A stretch of DNA of 64,000 nucleotides from Streptosporangium brasiliense (GCF_030811595.1 NZ_JAUSRB010000002.1:2728001-2792000), one strand, 5' to 3'; numbered from the stretch's first letter, positions 20,016 through 28,922 are shown. Numbers and translations: made by a program. Notes: generated from the letters alone by a model not told the origin.

Positions 20016-20516
20016 GTGGCCGACTCCCACAACGAGAGCGTCACCTGGCTCACTCAGGAGGCGTACGACCGCCTGAAGGCGGAGTTCGAATACCTCTCGG
20101 GGCCCGGGCGCGTCGATATCGCCAAGAAGATCGAGGCCGCCCGCGAAGAGGGCGACCTCAAGGAGAACGGCGGCTACCACGCCGCCAAGGACGAGCAGGG
20201 CAAGATGGAGGCCCGCATCTTCCACCTCCGGCAGATCATCGACAGCGCCAAGGTGGGTGAGGCGCCGCGCACCGAGGGCGTGGTGGGCCCCGGCATGACC
20301 GTCACCATCCGCTTCGAGGGCGACGACGAGGAAGTCGCCTTCCTGCTGGCCTCCCGCGAGGAGAGCGGTGCCCCGATCGACGTCTACTCGCCGAAGTCGC
20401 CGCTCGGCGCGGCGATCAACGGCAAGAAGATCGGCGAGAAGGCCACCTACACGATGCCCAACGGCCGCTCCAACACCGTCGAGATCCTTGAGGCCGTTCC
20501 CTACATCGGTAGCTGA
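20016..20516 (+). CDS. greA: Transcription elongation factor GreA
   Basis: Rescues backtracked RNA polymerase by stimulating transcript cleavage. The 166-residue product has the N-terminal coiled coil (about residues 1-80) with the tip acidic residues in EEGDLKENGGYHAAKDEQG, where the Asp and Glu coordinate catalytic Mg2+, and the C-terminal FKBP-like domain with YSPKSPLGAAINGKKIGE. GTG 20016 is chosen because AAGGAGA lies seven bases upstream; an in-frame ATG at 20001 lies before that ribosome site. Confidence 0.96.
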   Translation: MADSHNESVTWLTQEAYDRLKAEFEYLSGPGRVDIAKKIEAAREEGDLKENGGYHAAKDEQGKMEARIFHLRQIIDSAKVGEAPRTEGVVGPGMTVTIRFEGDDEEVAFLLASREESGAPIDVYSPKSPLGAAINGKKIGEKATYTMPNGRSNTVEILEAVPYIGS

Positions 20517-20533
20517 CCTCGCCCGGACCAGTT

Positions 20534-20562
20534 GATCCGCCGGGACCCCGTCCCGGCGGATC
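20534..20562 (+). terminator. greA terminator hairpin
   Basis: Perfect 13-bp inverted repeat (GATCCGCCGGGAC and complement) with a CCC loop, starting 17 bp after the greA stop. No U-run follows. Confidence 0.75.
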
Positions 20563-20740
20563 GCCATGTCCAGGGAGGCGTGCGCTCCGAGACATGTCCT
20601 GAAGGCGGGGCCTTGAGGCATGCCGTCCGGCTTGTGACCGTGTCGTAGATAACAGAGTGTTTTGGCGGGTTCGCGTGCATCATGGCGCGGCGTACGGCAC
20701 TCTCTTAGGGCTGGATCAGAACGGGTGGAAGGGGGACGCC

Positions 20741-22018
20741 GTGTTGGATCGGCGGACACGGGTCTCCGATCTGATCCATGAGGCCCGGCAGGATCTCGCC
20801 TACCGCCCGCGCATCCGCTACGGCCGCGGCGCCCGCCTGCCCAGGCAGGCCGTCCCCGTCATCGCGCTCTTCCTCGTGGCCGTGCTGGCCACGGGGGTGG
20901 TGGTGGTCACCCAGCTGCCGGAGCGGACCCCGGAGACGGTCGCCCTGCGCAGGCCCGTCGCCCGGCAGAGCCTCCAGGCCGGCACGGCGACGGCCCCGCC
21001 CACGCAGACCTGGCCCACGCAGACCCCGCCCACGCAGGCCCCGCCGCTCCCGGTGGCCCCGCTCACCTCGATGCACCGGCCCAACCTCTTCGTCGTCGCG
21101 GCCAAGCCGCTGCGCTCGGCCGTGGTGGCGCGGGTCGCGCAGGTCGCCGGGGTGCGGGCGGTGGAGCGCGCCGACGCGGCGGAGGTGGGCATGGACGGCA
21201 AGCGGGTGCAGACCCTGGGGGTCAACCCCTCGACGTTCCGCGCCTACACCCCCAAGCCGACCGCGCGTTCCGACAGGCTCTGGCGCAACGTCTCCGCCGG
21301 TGAGATCGCCGTCTCCTTCGTCCTGGGCAACGACGGCGGCATGCCGCTGGGCAAGTCCGTCGCCACGGCCGGGCAGACCCTGCGCGTGGGCGCCTACGCG
21401 ACGATGGGCATGGGGGCCATCGACGCCGTGGTCTCGCGGCAGACCGCCCGCGCGCTGGGCATCCCGGAGAACAACGCGCTGGTGGTGAGCGCCCCGAAGG
21501 CCGATTCGGCCAAGCTGCGCCGCGCCCTGCTGCGGATCCTTCCCCGGGGCAGCCAGGTCGCCACGATCAATCCGGTGCTGTCGACCCCCAAGCGCGCGAC
21601 CTGGTCGGCGGGCGCCTTCATGACCGCCCCCCAGGTCAAGACCGCCCTCACCGCGGCGATCAGCAAGCTCGGCCGCCCCTACGTCTGGGGCGCGGAGGGG
21701 CCGGACACCTTCGACTGCTCCGGGCTGGTCCAGTGGGCCTACGCCCAGGCGGGCATCAAGGTGCCCCGGGTGACCCACCAGCAGTTCGTCGCGGGCCCGC
21801 AGATCCCCCTCTCCCAGGCCCAGCCCGGTGACCTGCTGTTCTGGCGGCACGACCCGACCAACCCCAGCTACGTCTCACATGTGGCGATCTACTGGGGCGG
21901 CGGCAAGATGCTGCACGCCCCCAGGACCGGAGACGTGGTCAAGCTCGTCCCGGTCAGCACCCGCAACTTCGCCGGCGCCGTCCGGATCAGCCCGGACGTC
22001 GCCGCCCGCGTCCGCTGA
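20741..22018 (+). CDS. Membrane-anchored NlpC/P60 peptidoglycan hydrolase
   Basis: A 425-residue cell-wall endopeptidase. A short cytoplasmic part is followed by a membrane helix (about residues 36-57, VPVIALFLVAVLATGVVVV) and a Pro/Thr-rich linker with a PTQTW/PTQTP repeat. A middle domain of unknown type is followed by the NlpC/P60 domain at the C-terminus (about residues 300-420). Its catalytic Cys is in DTFDCSGLVQWAY, with the His in SYVSHVAIYWGGG and the polar third residue near MLHAP. GTG 20741 has GGAAGGGGG upstream; an in-frame ATG at 20657 would add an unlikely 28-residue leader. It probably cleaves D-Glu-mDAP stem bonds. Confidence 0.9.
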   Translation: MLDRRTRVSDLIHEARQDLAYRPRIRYGRGARLPRQAVPVIALFLVAVLATGVVVVTQLPERTPETVALRRPVARQSLQAGTATAPPTQTWPTQTPPTQAPPLPVAPLTSMHRPNLFVVAAKPLRSAVVARVAQVAGVRAVERADAAEVGMDGKRVQTLGVNPSTFRAYTPKPTARSDRLWRNVSAGEIAVSFVLGNDGGMPLGKSVATAGQTLRVGAYATMGMGAIDAVVSRQTARALGIPENNALVVSAPKADSAKLRRALLRILPRGSQVATINPVLSTPKRATWSAGAFMTAPQVKTALTAAISKLGRPYVWGAEGPDTFDCSGLVQWAYAQAGIKVPRVTHQQFVAGPQIPLSQAQPGDLLFWRHDPTNPSYVSHVAIYWGGGKMLHAPRTGDVVKLVPVSTRNFAGAVRISPDVAARVR

Positions 22019-22040
22019 CGCCCCGCGGGCCGGACGGCGG

Positions 22041-22640
22041 TCAGGGGCACAGACCCGATTCGAGGAGGGCGAGGGCCTCGTCGAGGGCGTCGGCCAGCCG
22101 GCCGGCGCCGGAGCCCTCGGCCCAGGCGGACACGGCCGGCAGCAGCGCGCCGACCACGGCCCCGGCGGCCGTACGGCTCAGCGGGTCGACGGCGCCGAGC
22201 CCCCGGCGGCGGGCGACGCCCGCGGCGAGCAGGCCGATCATAGTGATCGTTCTGTCCACCGTCCTGGAGTGCAGCGCTGCATGGCTGAGCTGCAGCCTGA
22301 CGCGGGCGAGGATGTGCAGCTCCTCCTCCGGGGAGAGCCGCCCGAACACCGCGCGCACGGCGGCGCGCAGCGCGGGGACCGGTCCGAGGCCCGCCGGCTG
22401 CGCCGCCAGAGCCTCCAGCAGGAGGGGGCCGTAGTCGTCCGGGGCGGCGACGTCCTCCTTCACGGGGAAGTAGCGGAAGAAGGTGCTGGGCGAGATCTCC
22501 GCCGCGTCCGCGATCTGCTCGACCGTCGTGGCCTCGTACCCCTGCTCGGCGAAAAGCCGCAGAGCGTGGTCCTGGATCGTCCGCCGGGTCTTGGCCTTCT
22601 TGCGTTCGCGCAGTCCCTCGGGGCGCGGAGGTGAACTCAT
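22041..22640 (-). CDS. TetR-family transcriptional regulator
   Basis: A 199-residue TetR protein. The N-terminal DNA-binding domain (about residues 12-60) reads RKKAKTRRTIQDHALRLFAE, then GYEATTVEQIADAAEISPSTFFRYFPVKED, an excellent match to the family. The C-terminal ligand domain is Ala/Leu-rich and not assignable to a subclass. It is divergent from the hypothetical gene at 22774; an 18-bp inverted repeat overlapping that start codon is its most likely operator. Confidence 0.93.
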   Translation of the reverse strand: MSSPPRPEGLRERKKAKTRRTIQDHALRLFAEQGYEATTVEQIADAAEISPSTFFRYFPVKEDVAAPDDYGPLLLEALAAQPAGLGPVPALRAAVRAVFGRLSPEEELHILARVRLQLSHAALHSRTVDRTITMIGLLAAGVARRRGLGAVDPLSRTAAGAVVGALLPAVSAWAEGSGAGRLADALDEALALLESGLCP

Positions 22641-22757
22641 GTGCCGATTCTGACCTCTCGGTCACCTGCCTGAACACCGCCGCCGGCACCGCGTTCACCG
22701 ACGCGGGCGCTGCGCGCGACCCGTCGGCACGAGGTGCTGGCTCTGCCGGATGAAGCG

Positions 22758-22775
22758 ATGTAATCTCAATTACAT
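22758..22775. promoter_or_regulatory. 18-bp inverted repeat over the start codon of the 22774 gene (TetR operator candidate)
   Basis: ATGTAAT-CTCA-ATTACAT, perfect 7-bp arms. The right arm includes the AT of the start codon of the divergent hypothetical gene. It is markedly AT-rich against the background and lies 118 bp from the TetR start. Confidence 0.6.
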
Positions 22776-23301
22776 GGAAAATGACGAAGCAGTAGGGAAG
22801 CTCCGCGGATGGTTCTCGGGCCGGCTGCCCGAGGGGTGGTTCGAGGGGCCGCCGGAGATCGTGCTGGACCGGGAGGAGATCGCGGTGGTCGGCCGGCTCC
22901 GGCCGCCCGCGCTCGGCGACGACGTCTCCGAGGTGGAACGGGCCGCCGCCGTGGAGGGCGGCGTGCAGCGCTTCCGCGAGGAGACCAGGGAGCGCCGCAT
23001 CGAGATCGCGCTGGAGGCCGAGCACCGCTTCCGCCGGAAGGTCTCCTGGGGGGTCGCCGTCGGCGACGAGACGGTGATGTTCACCACACTGTCGGTGCCG
23101 GTCATGACCCGGTTGCGGCAGTCGGAGCGGCGGGTGCTCGACACCCTCGTGGCCGCCGGGGTCGCCCGCAGCCGGAGTGACGCGCTGGCCTGGTGCGTGC
23201 GCCTGGTGGGCAAGCACACCGACACCTGGCTGACCGATCTGCGGGACGCGCTCCAGCATGTCGACCGGGTGCGTGCCTCGGGGCCGGACGTGAACTCCTG
23301 A
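22774..23301 (+). CDS. Hypothetical protein, 175 residues, divergent from tetR
   Basis: No named domain is recognised. The cytosolic protein starts MENDEAVGKLRGWFSGRLP; the middle is highly charged (ERRIEIALEAEHRFRRKVSWGV), and the C-terminus (SERRVLDTLVAAGVARSRSDALAWCVRLVGKH, in part) resembles a ribbon-helix-helix or winged arrangement seen at the ends of some DNA-binding proteins, but this is a weak impression. ATG 22774 is preferred over ATG 22750 because it follows the inverted repeat. Control by the divergent TetR is likely from layout. Confidence 0.65.
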   Translation: MENDEAVGKLRGWFSGRLPEGWFEGPPEIVLDREEIAVVGRLRPPALGDDVSEVERAAAVEGGVQRFREETRERRIEIALEAEHRFRRKVSWGVAVGDETVMFTTLSVPVMTRLRQSERRVLDTLVAAGVARSRSDALAWCVRLVGKHTDTWLTDLRDALQHVDRVRASGPDVNS

Positions 23302-23328
23302 GGCTGGTCAGGGAGAACGGTCGAAAAT

Positions 23329-23362
23329 TGGTCTGAACCTGTTCAGCGATTGGTTTAGACCT
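23329..23362. promoter_or_regulatory. Pair of 12-bp DasR-like (dre-type) elements
   Basis: TGGTCTGAACCT (23329-23340) and TGGTTTAGACCT (23351-23362) are direct repeats 22 bp apart, about two helical turns. Each is close to the TGGTCTAGACCA consensus of DasR sites, and the arrangement recalls the paired 12-bp repeats of Streptomyces chitinase promoters. They lie 230 bp upstream of pckG in the 290-bp spacer 23302-23591, which otherwise holds no gene that I can support. Confidence 0.45.
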
Positions 23363-23591
23363 CTTGGAATGGCCTATACCACTGCCGGAACGGCTTTCTT
23401 TAGTTTCTCTTCTTCGGGGTACGTCACTCAGAACGTCGCTGCCTCTGCCAGCCCATATGCCCCGCGGGGTAGGTGGAACAGGGGTGATGCGGCGCCGGAC
23501 CGCACGCATTCACTGGTCTACGCCAATTGGATTAAATGCGGTTTCTCTGTCAATGATGTTTTGGCCCTGAGAAGCGTAAGGAGCCGCAGCA

Positions 23592-25391
23592 GTGTCCGTT
23601 ATCGCAGACGTAACCGCCCCCAGCCCGACCAGCCACCCCGAGCTGGCCGCCTGGGTCAAGGAGATCGCCGAGCTGACCCAGCCCGACCGGATCGAATGGT
23701 GCGACGGCTCGGAGACCGAGTGGACGCGCCTGACGAACCTGCTGGTCGAACAGGGCACCTTCAAGCGCCTGGCCAAACGGCAGAACAGCTTCTACGCCGC
23801 CTCGGACCCGAGTGACGTCGCCCGCGTCGAGGACCGGACGTACATCTGCTCCGAGCGCGAGGAGGACGCCGGGCCGACCAACAACTGGATCGCCCCCGCC
23901 GAGATGCGCCGGACCTTCGGCGAGATCTTCAAGGGCAGCATGCGCGGCCGCACCATGTACGTCGTGCCCTTCTGCATGGGCCCGCTGGGCGGTGACATCT
24001 CCCAGCTCGGCGTCGAGATCACCGACTCGCCCTACGTGGTCGTCTCCATGCGCATCATGACGCGCATGGGTGAGGCGGCGCTGCGGCTCATCGAGGAGCG
24101 CGGCGGCTACGTCAAGGCCGTCCACTCGGTCGGCGCCCCCCTGGAGCCCGGCCAGCACGACGTGCCGTGGCCGTGCAACTCCACCAAATACATCAGCCAC
24201 TTCCCCGAGACGCGGGAGATCTGGTCCTACGGCTCCGGCTACGGCGGCAACGCGCTGCTCGGCAAGAAGTGCTACGCGCTGCGCATCGCCAGCACGATGG
24301 CCCGCGACGAGGGCTGGCTGGCCGAGCACATGCTCATCCTCAAGCTCACCCCGCCGTCCGGGGAGCCCCGCTACGTCGCGGCGGCCTTCCCCAGCGCGTG
24401 CGGCAAGACCAACCTGGCCATGCTCCAGCCGACCATCCCGGGCTGGAAGGTCGAGACGGTCGGCGACGACATCGCCTGGATGCGTTTCGGCGCCGACGGC
24501 CGCCTGTACGCCATCAACCCCGAAGCCGGCTTCTTCGGCGTGGCGCCCGGCACCGGCGAGGCCACCAACGCCAACGCGATCAAGACGCTCTGGGGCAACA
24601 GCATCTTCACCAACGTCGCCCTCACCGACGACGGCGACGTGTGGTGGGAGGGGCTCACCGAGGAGCCCCCGGCGCACCTGACCGACTGGAAGGGCCGTCC
24701 CTGGACCCCCGGCAGCGGGGAGCCCGCCGCCCACCCCAACGCCCGGTTCGCGGTCCCCGCCGCACAGTGTCCGACGATCGCCCCCGAGTGGCAGGACCCC
24801 CAGGGCGTGCCGATCTCGGCGATCCTGTTCGGCGGACGCCGCGCCAGCGCCGTCCCCCTGGTGACCGAGTCGCTGAGCTGGCAGCACGGTGTGTTCACCG
24901 GAGCCAACATCGCCTCGGAGAAGACCGCCGCGGCCGAGGGCAAGGTCGGCGAGCTGCGCCGTGACCCGTTCGCGATGCTGCCGTTCTGCGGATACAACAT
25001 GGGCGACTACTTCGCCCACTGGATCAAGATCGGCCAGCGCGAGAACGTACGGCTGCCGCGCATCTACTACGTCAACTGGTTCCGCAAGAACGACGACGGC
25101 AAGTTCATCTGGCCCGGCTTCGGAGAGAACAGCCGCGTGCTCAAGTGGATCGTCGACCGCCTCAACGGCGAGGCGGAGGCGGTCGAGACGCCGATCGGCC
25201 TGCTCCCCGCCGAGCTCGACACCGAGGGCCTCGACATCCCCGCCGAGGACCTGCGGACCCTGCTGAGCGTGGACAGGGACGTCTGGAAGGAGGAGGCGGC
25301 GCTGATCCCGGCCTTCTTCGAGACCTTCGGCGACCACCTTCCCAAGGAGCTCTGGGACGAATACCACGCGCTGGTCGAGCGGCTGAACTGA
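23592..25391 (+). CDS. pckG: Phosphoenolpyruvate carboxykinase (GTP)
   Basis: Converts oxaloacetate and GTP to phosphoenolpyruvate, the first committed step of gluconeogenesis. The 599-residue product has the GTP-class length. The active-site loop [13 protein letters not shown] contains the P-loop and the reactive Cys of the class. [25 protein letters not shown], the metal region [10 protein letters not shown] and [15 protein letters not shown] are also typical. GTG 23592 follows AAGGAG at a good distance. Two DasR-like elements lie in the long upstream region. Confidence 0.96.
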   Translation: MSVIADVTAPSPTSHPELAAWVKEIAELTQPDRIEWCDGSETEWTRLTNLLVEQGTFKRLAKRQNSFYAASDPSDVARVEDRTYICSEREEDAGPTNNWIAPAEMRRTFGEIFKGSMRGRTMYVVPFCMGPLGGDISQLGVEITDSPYVVVSMRIMTRMGEAALRLIEERGGYVKAVHSVGAPLEPGQHDVPWPCNSTKYISHFPETREIWSYGSGYGGNALLGKKCYALRIASTMARDEGWLAEHMLILKLTPPSGEPRYVAAAFPSACGKTNLAMLQPTIPGWKVETVGDDIAWMRFGADGRLYAINPEAGFFGVAPGTGEATNANAIKTLWGNSIFTNVALTDDGDVWWEGLTEEPPAHLTDWKGRPWTPGSGEPAAHPNARFAVPAAQCPTIAPEWQDPQGVPISAILFGGRRASAVPLVTESLSWQHGVFTGANIASEKTAAAEGKVGELRRDPFAMLPFCGYNMGDYFAHWIKIGQRENVRLPRIYYVNWFRKNDDGKFIWPGFGENSRVLKWIVDRLNGEAEAVETPIGLLPAELDTEGLDIPAEDLRTLLSVDRDVWKEEAALIPAFFETFGDHLPKELWDEYHALVERLN

Positions 25392-25438
25392 GACCTCCCG
25401 GCTGCAACTTCCGTGTGGCCCCGTGCGTCTACATGACA

Positions 25439-25456
25439 GCGGGGCACACGCCCCGC
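25439..25456 (+). terminator. pckG terminator hairpin
   Basis: Perfect 7-bp inverted repeat GCGGGGC-ACAC-GCCCCGC 48 bp after the pckG stop and before the ribosome site of the TIGR04222 gene, followed by a C/T-rich run. Confidence 0.6.
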
Positions 25457-25476
25457 CTTCCCCCCGGGAGGCGGAC

Positions 25477-26460
25477 ATGGAATTCGTACTGTTCGTCATC
25501 GCCTTCGCCCTGGCCGTCGCGGTCAACGCCACGGCCGCGGCGGTGCGCCATGAGCATCGCCGGGTCCGCTCGGTCGCGGCCAATCATCACGGAGGCCAGT
25601 TCAGCCCCTACGAGCTCGCCTACCTGTCCGGCGGGCCGCTGCGCGTGGTCAACACCGCCCTCGGCCTGCTGGCCAGGGGCGGGGCCGTCCGGGTGTCACG
25701 GGGCGGTCAGGTCAGCCTCGTGGTCGGCGCCCTGCCCTCCCCCGAACCGATCGAGCAGGCCGTCCTCGACGCCCTGCGCGCCCGGGGCAACTCCTGCCCG
25801 GCGGGGGAGCTGCGCCGTACGGTCGCCGACGGCCAGGCCATGAGCGGCCTGCGCTACCGCCTGCTGGGCATGGGACTGCTGGTGCCCGACGGCTCCCTCG
25901 CCGGGGCGGGCCGGCTGCTGAACCGGCTGCTGCTCCTCACGGTGTTCGCCGCCGTCTTCGAGGTCGGCGCCGTCCTGTCCGTCTCCGACTGGGGCTTCTT
26001 CGGCGTGGCCGCGGTGGTGATCGGCACCGTCGCCTGGATGAGCGGTCTGGTCTCCTACCTGCGCCAGAAGCAGGCACTGCGCGGCGTCCTCAGCAAGGCG
26101 GGCCACGACGTGCTCGGCTCGGCCCGCAAGGTCCATGTGCGGGGCGCCCGCCCCGCGACCCCGGACCTGGCCTTCGCGGTCGGCGTCCCGGTCGCCCTCT
26201 ACGGCCTGGGCGAGCTGGGGGACCCGGGCCTGGAGGAGGAGCTGAAGCGCGGCCAGGCCCAGGGCTCCGCGGGCTGCGCCGGCGGCTCCTGCGGGGGCGG
26301 CTCCTCCAGCTCCGGCGACGCCTCCTACGGCGGGGGCGGCGACTTCGGCTCCGGCGGCTGGGGTTCCGGCGGAGGCGACTCGGGCGGAGGCGACTCGGGC
26401 GGTGGTTCGAGCTGCGGCGGCGGCTGCGGCGGGGGCTGTGGCGGCTGTGGCGGCGGCTGA
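25477..26460 (+). CDS. TIGR04222-domain membrane protein with Gly/Cys-rich C-terminal tail
   Basis: A 327-residue protein starting [19 protein letters not shown], one N-terminal helix, then the TIGR04222 region ([20 protein letters not shown], about residues 40-60) of winged-helix character. Two more helices follow at about residues 155-175 and 180-200, and the last 60 residues are almost all Gly, Ser and Cys. The tail contains six Cys (GCAGGSC, then [17 protein letters not shown] at the very end). ATG 25477 follows GGGAGGCGG. The DUF692 iron oxygenase gene starts about 35 bp downstream, so the Cys tail is the obvious candidate substrate for it. That link is inference; the domain name is recognition. 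Confidence 0.85.
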   Translation: MEFVLFVIAFALAVAVNATAAAVRHEHRRVRSVAANHHGGQFSPYELAYLSGGPLRVVNTALGLLARGGAVRVSRGGQVSLVVGALPSPEPIEQAVLDALRARGNSCPAGELRRTVADGQAMSGLRYRLLGMGLLVPDGSLAGAGRLLNRLLLLTVFAAVFEVGAVLSVSDWGFFGVAAVVIGTVAWMSGLVSYLRQKQALRGVLSKAGHDVLGSARKVHVRGARPATPDLAFAVGVPVALYGLGELGDPGLEEELKRGQAQGSAGCAGGSCGGGSSSSGDASYGGGGDFGSGGWGSGGGDSGGGDSGGGSSCGGGCGGGCGGCGGG

Positions 26461-26495
26461 CCGGGGCGCGTGGTGATCGGGGAGGTGGTGTGAGG

Positions 26496-27308
26496 ATGTC
26501 CGGATCCGGGCCGTTGGGCGTCGGCATCGGCTGGCGCCCGGAGATCGACCTGACGGTGGAGCGCCTGCCCGGCGTGGACTTCGTCGAGGTCATCGCGGAG
26601 AACGTGCGGCCCGACCGGCTCCCGGAGTCGCTGCGGGTGCTCCGCGCCCGCGGGGTGCCGGTGATCCCGCACGGCGTCGGGCTGGGGGTGGGCGGCGCCG
26701 AGCCGCCGGACCCGGCCCGGCTGGCGCACCTGGCGGCCTGCGCCCAGGCCCTGGACGCGCCGCTGGTCAGCGAGCACCTGGCCTTCGTGCGGGCGGGTGG
26801 CATGGAGGCCGGCCACCTGCTCCCGGTCCCGCGCACCAGGGCCGCGCTCTCGGTGATCGCCGAGAACGTACGGCGGGCGCAGGCGGCGCTCCCCGTCCCG
26901 CTGGCTCTGGAGAACGTGGCGGCCCTGTTCGGCTGGCCGGAGGACGAGATGACCGAGGCGCAGTTCCTCGGCGAGCTGGTGGAGACAACCGGGGTCGGGC
27001 TCCTGGTCGACGTGGCCAACCTCTACACCAACCAGGTCAACCTGGGGCTGTCGGCCACCGCCGCGCTGGACGGCCTGCCGCTGTCCGAGCTCGCCTACGT
27101 GCACGTCGCCGGCGGCCACTCCCACCACGGCCTCTGGCACGACACCCACACCGCGCACGTCCCCGGCGAGGTGCTGGACATCCTGTCCGAGCTCTGCGCC
27201 CGCGCCGACCCGCCCGGCGTGCTGCTCGAATGGGACGACGACTATCCCAGCGACGCCGCGCTCGCCGCGGAGCTCGACCGGGTCCGCGGCGCGATGGCCC
27301 GTGTCTGA
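26496..27308 (+). CDS. DUF692 multinuclear non-haem iron oxidase (MNIO, MbnB/TglH-like)
   Basis: A 270-residue TIM-barrel protein of the DUF692/MNIO family, whose characterised members (MbnB, TglH, bufferin enzymes) use two or three irons to oxidise Cys in ribosomal peptides. All typical ligand segments look intact: [10 protein letters not shown] (His), SEHLAF (Glu, His), ALENVA (Glu/Asn), [16 protein letters not shown] (Asp, Asn), [12 protein letters not shown] (His), DTHTAHVP (Asp, His) and LLEWDDDYP (Glu, Asp). ATG 26496 gives better spacing from GGAGG (26481) than the in-frame GTG at 26490. The stop overlaps the partner gene by 8 bp, as in other MNIO-partner pairs. Confidence 0.93.
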   Translation: MSGSGPLGVGIGWRPEIDLTVERLPGVDFVEVIAENVRPDRLPESLRVLRARGVPVIPHGVGLGVGGAEPPDPARLAHLAACAQALDAPLVSEHLAFVRAGGMEAGHLLPVPRTRAALSVIAENVRRAQAALPVPLALENVAALFGWPEDEMTEAQFLGELVETTGVGLLVDVANLYTNQVNLGLSATAALDGLPLSELAYVHVAGGHSHHGLWHDTHTAHVPGEVLDILSELCARADPPGVLLEWDDDYPSDAALAAELDRVRGAMARV

Positions 27309-27840
27309 GGACCGCCCCGGGGAGGCGCCGGTGGCCGAAGGGCGCGTACGGGACGTCCGGGCAGGGGACGTGCCGGCGGATCCCCGGCCTGGCCCGGACG
27401 GGGCCGGGAGTGCCCCGGCCGGGGCCCGGGAGGCGTTGGGTGGTGCCCGGGAGGCGCTGGGGGGTGCGCAGGCCGGGCTGCTGGCCGCTCTGGTCGCCGG
27501 GGCCGAGGCGCCTGCGGGGTTCGACGAGGCACGGCTGCGGATCCAGGCGGCCGCCCTGATCTCCAAACGGCGCGGCACGGTGGCCCGGCTCCGGCCGGAC
27601 CTGGTGGCGCTGCTCGGCGACGACTTCGCGCGGGAGTTCGAGGCGTACGCACGGGGCCGCCCCAAGCCGTCGGGCGGCTCCCGCGCCGACGCGCGTGACT
27701 TCGCGGAGCGGCTCAGCGCCCAGGGGCGGCTGCCGGACCCCGGCCGGGGCTCGGAGCCGCCCGCCGGGACCCGCCGTTGGTCCCACCCCCTGCGGCGGGT
27801 GCTGAAACTTCTCTCGGGCACCGTTCGTCCAACTGGGTGA
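27301..27840 (+). CDS. SCO6045-like MNIO partner protein
   Basis: A 179-residue protein starting at GTG 27301 inside the end of the DUF692 gene. The first 50 residues are Gly/Ala/Pro-rich. Residues of about 60-135 match the SCO6045-like C-terminal pattern: [59 protein letters not shown] (each quoted in part). MNIO enzymes nearly always have a small partner that recruits the peptide precursor; the 8-bp overlap and the position make this the partner here. The role in binding the Cys tail is inferred. Confidence 0.75.
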   Translation: MSEDRPGEAPVAEGRVRDVRAGDVPADPRPGPDGAGSAPAGAREALGGAREALGGAQAGLLAALVAGAEAPAGFDEARLRIQAAALISKRRGTVARLRPDLVALLGDDFAREFEAYARGRPKPSGGSRADARDFAERLSAQGRLPDPGRGSEPPAGTRRWSHPLRRVLKLLSGTVRPTG

Positions 27841-27866
27841 GGACACCTTCTCGGGGGGAGGTCGTC

Positions 27867-28922
27867 ATGCTGACCACTCTGATCGTCGTCGTGACGGTGG
27901 CGTTGGTGACGGTGGCGGGCCTGATCGCGCTGAGACTGGCCATGCACTCCCCGAAGGTCTACAGGGGGCCGGCCCCGGACCTCTACGAGCTGTCCCAGCT
28001 CGCGGGCGGCCGGTTCCGGGTGGCGAACACCGCCCTGGCCGCCCTGGCCGCCAGAGGGGCCCTCACGGCCCGGCGCGACGGGCGGCTGATCCGGGTGGCC
28101 CCGCCCCCGCAGGGGATCGCGGACCCGGAGGGCACCTCGGGCCCGGAAGGGGTCCCTCCTACGGCGGGGACCCCGCCCCCGGGGAGGATTTCGGGCCCGG
28201 GGAGGATTTCGGACCTGGAGGCGGCCTCGCCTCCGGAGGGGGCCTCGGCCCCGAAGAGGGTTTCGGGCCCGGCGGGGATCCCGCCTCCGGCGGAGACTTC
28301 GAGTCCAGGGAGGGTTTCGGGCCCGGAGGGCACCTCAGGCCTGGAGGGCACCGCGGCCCCGGAGGGCACCTCGGACCTGGAGGCGGCCTCGGCCCCGAGG
28401 AGGGTTTCGGGCCCGGCGGGGATCCCGCCTCCGGCGGAGACCTCGAGTCCAGGGAGGATTTCAGACCCGGAAGGGACCTCGGGCTTGGCGGGAGCCTCGC
28501 ATCCGGTGGAGGCCGAGATCCTCGCCCTGCTCGGTGACCGGCCCGGGGGTCTTCCGGTGTGGGAGGTCAAGGCGGCGATCGTCCGCGGGCCCGCGGTCAC
28601 CGCGCTGATCGCGCACATGGAGGGGCTGGGGCTGGTCGAGGCGTGCGGTGCCGCGCGGGTCGAGCCCACCCGCCTGGGGCAGGCCGCGCTGGTCCACCAC
28701 CGCCTGCGCCACCGCGAGGAGGCGTCCCTGCCGCCGCGCCCCCGGGACCACGTCTCCAGGGCGGAGTTCGACCTCTGCGGGATCGCCCTGTACGGCCTGG
28801 GCCGGGCGAGTGACCGGGAGCTGGCCGCCGTGCTGTCGCTGAGCGGCACACCGGCACCTCCCGCACCGGGCGGCGACAGGGGGCCGGACGCCCCGCGAGG
28901 GCGGGGTGGAGATGATCGCTGA
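27867..28922 (+). CDS. Second TIGR04222-like membrane protein, with repeat-expanded linker and no Cys tail
   Basis: A 351-residue paralogue of the 25477 gene. ATG 27867 has a strong GGGGGGAGG site; one N-terminal helix (MLTTLIVVVTVALVTVAGLI) is followed by LYELSQLAGGRFRVANTALAAL, clearly homologous to the first protein. Residues of about 75-215 are a low-complexity Pro/Gly/Ser/Glu linker made of repeats (SGPAGIPPPAETSSPGR occurs twice), after which a second winged-helix-like region resumes (VEAEILALLGDRPGGLPVWE). It lacks the two central membrane helices and the Cys tail. It may be a scaffold or a decoy; function unknown. Confidence 0.7.
   Translation: MLTTLIVVVTVALVTVAGLIALRLAMHSPKVYRGPAPDLYELSQLAGGRFRVANTALAALAARGALTARRDGRLIRVAPPPQGIADPEGTSGPEGVPPTAGTPPPGRISGPGRISDLEAASPPEGASAPKRVSGPAGIPPPAETSSPGRVSGPEGTSGLEGTAAPEGTSDLEAASAPRRVSGPAGIPPPAETSSPGRISDPEGTSGLAGASHPVEAEILALLGDRPGGLPVWEVKAAIVRGPAVTALIAHMEGLGLVEACGAARVEPTRLGQAALVHHRLRHREEASLPPRPRDHVSRAEFDLCGIALYGLGRASDRELAAVLSLSGTPAPPAPGGDRGPDAPRGRGGDDR
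28214..28465 (+). repeat. In-frame direct repeats within the second TIGR04222 gene
   Basis: A segment of about 70 bp (starting near 28262, TTTCGGGCCCGGCGGGGATC) recurs near 28409 with two or three changes, embedded in shorter degenerate 12- to 15-bp units such as GGGCCCGGAGGGCACCTC. The reading frame is preserved, so this is protein-linker expansion. Confidence 0.75.

Noticed and set aside
23369..23815. 148-codon frame upstream of and overlapping pckG
   Set aside because: Its first part is AT-rich non-coding-like sequence and the second part is an alternative frame of pckG; no ribosome site or domain.
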